Assembly (NCBI RefSeq): GCF_900269665.1
Contig: NZ_LT985361.1
Span: forward strand, 236,557 to 300,556
Direction: 5' to 3'
DNA from: Nocardia suismassiliense
Lineage (GTDB): Bacteria; Actinomycetota; Actinomycetes; Mycobacteriales; Mycobacteriaceae
Length of the DNA stretch: 64,000 bases
Program-made: the position numbers and the translations under genes
The notes under the pieces: model-generated
Told to the model about the DNA's origin: nothing
Databases searched by the model: none
Seen by the model: the letters and a program-made list of their open reading frames with translations, nothing else
Part shown: piece by piece, positions 63,325 through 64,000 of the stretch
Layout: each line of letters opens with the position of its first letter
Numbering within the stretch: position 1 is the first letter of the stretch

Positions 63325-64000
63325 CCGCCTGCAACAGCCTCGCCGCCCGGATCGCCGAGTGGGCCGCGTCCCGGCCGGACACGGTGGCCTGCACCGAGCT
63401 GCGCTACCGGATCCACGAGCGGCTGCCCGTCAGCGTGACCTACGCCCGCTTGCACGCCGCCGCAGGCGAACTCGCCGAACGCATCCGGGACGGCAGCGCA
63501 CCGGGCGACCGCGTCGCCATCCTCTGCGCGCACGGACTCGACTATGCCGTCGCGTTTCTCGCCTGCCTGTACAGCAATCGCATTGCGGTGCCGTTGTTCC
63601 CGGCGGCCGGTACCCGCAACAAGGAGCGGCTGCTCGCGGTACTCGCCGATGCGCGGCCCACGCTCGCCTTGCTCTCGCACGGCGACTCGACCAGTTCGTC
63701 CGTACTGGGTCCCATGCTCGGCCAGGTGCTCGAACTGCCGCCGGATGTCACTGCGTCGCCGCAGGATTCGGCCGAGCCGGTCATCGACCCGATCCGCACC
63801 GAACTCGCCTACCTGCAATACACCTCGGGTTCCACCCAGTCGCCCGCCGGCGTACGAGTCACCCATTCGAACATGACCACGGCACTGGACCAGCTCTGCC
63901 AGGCGCTGGCACCCTCCCCGGACAAACCCATCCTGACCTGGCTGCCGTTCTTCCACGACATGGGTCTCATCCTCGGCATGGCGCTGCCGCTCTATTGCGG
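63321..64000 (+). CDS. Fatty-acyl-AMP ligase (FAAL), 5' part
   Basis: The first 226 residues of an adenylating enzyme, running off the window. It begins at the ATG overlapping the PKS stop by four bases (ATGA). Features: VTYARLHAAAGELAERI, GDRVAILCAHGLDYAVAFLACLYSNRIAVPLFP, the P-loop QYTSGSTQSPAGVRVTHSN, and TWLPFFHDMGLI. The FHDMGLI block and the P-loop without Lys mark FAALs, which load fatty acids as acyl-AMP onto carrier proteins in lipopeptide and lipid assembly. It probably charges the ACP two genes upstream. Confidence 0.93.
   Translation, partial: MTACNSLAARIAEWAASRPDTVACTELRYRIHERLPVSVTYARLHAAAGELAERIRDGSAPGDRVAILCAHGLDYAVAFLACLYSNRIAVPLFPAAGTRNKERLLAVLADARPTLALLSHGDSTSSSVLGPMLGQVLELPPDVTASPQDSAEPVIDPIRTELAYLQYTSGSTQSPAGVRVTHSNMTTALDQLCQALAPSPDKPILTWLPFFHDMGLILGMALPLYC

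Overview
The window is a GC-rich chromosomal segment of a mycolic-acid actinomycete, most likely a Nocardia or a close relative. The gene order rpsF-ssb-rpsR-rplI-dnaB preceded by a GT87-type membrane mannosyltransferase is the order seen near the replication origin in Mycobacteriales. A wax ester synthase/DGAT, a cutinase-like secreted protein, a FadD5-type acyl-CoA ligase and KstR-like boxes fit the same group. No IS element, phage gene, CRISPR array, tRNA or rRNA was seen. Both ends are cut inside genes: an AIM24 protein on the left and a fatty-acyl-AMP ligase on the right.

Layout. 1-3600: two AIM24 proteins, a secreted SGNH hydrolase, a small membrane protein and an epimerase. 3640-12174: a Ter stress locus. 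A minus-strand operon of four translationally linked or closely packed genes (coiled-coil protein, HpcH/CitE-like lyase, an 834-residue PRTase/TRSP/StiP/PELOTA fusion and a HAD phosphatase) diverges from terD, a TerC-like DUF475 membrane protein and a second TerD protein. 12312-18542: alpha/beta hydrolase, a giant SARP/BTAD-type regulator and the GT87 protein. 18713-22438: ribosomal and replication genes. An unusual 643-base gap before dnaB carries several DnaA-box-like sequences and an AT-rich inverted repeat. 22565-30907: small metabolic and stress genes (old yellow enzyme, two RidA proteins, NUDIX, HxlR regulator, secreted GH1, an ECF41-type sigma factor with a partner flavoprotein, an IPNS-like oxygenase). 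31334-40218: cutinase-like protein, carboxyethylornithine synthase divergent from an arginase-fold protein, EamA transporter, SnoaL, methyltransferase, WS/DGAT and a nitronate monooxygenase-like protein with two KstR-like boxes upstream.

41224-46313 looks like a small undescribed regulon. A FadR-like GntR regulator sits among two ABC1/AarF-family kinase-like proteins, a membrane-anchored SRPBCC protein and a DoxX-like small membrane protein. A 13-base palindrome close to CTGTCCCAGACAG is present before each unit; in three cases it ends two or three bases before a TAG-type -10 element. 46517-53945 holds an oxygenase/SDR pair, a second SDR, a polysaccharide deacetylase, a flippase fused to a degenerate kinase-like domain, and a methyltransferase/TetR divergent pair. 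53954-57471 holds a nitronate monooxygenase, fadD5 and an isochorismatase-fold protein that lacks its catalytic Asp and Cys.

58586-64000 is the most striking part. A tightly overlapping operon encodes an acyl carrier protein with an intact Ser site, a 1495-residue type I PKS and a FAAL. The PKS keeps an open frame through KS, AT, DH and KR regions but has lost the defining catalytic residues of each: KS Cys to Gly, AT Ser to Gly, DH Asp missing, KR Tyr to Glu. It is either a scaffold or redesigned assembly-line protein, or a megasynthase caught decaying by point mutations alone.
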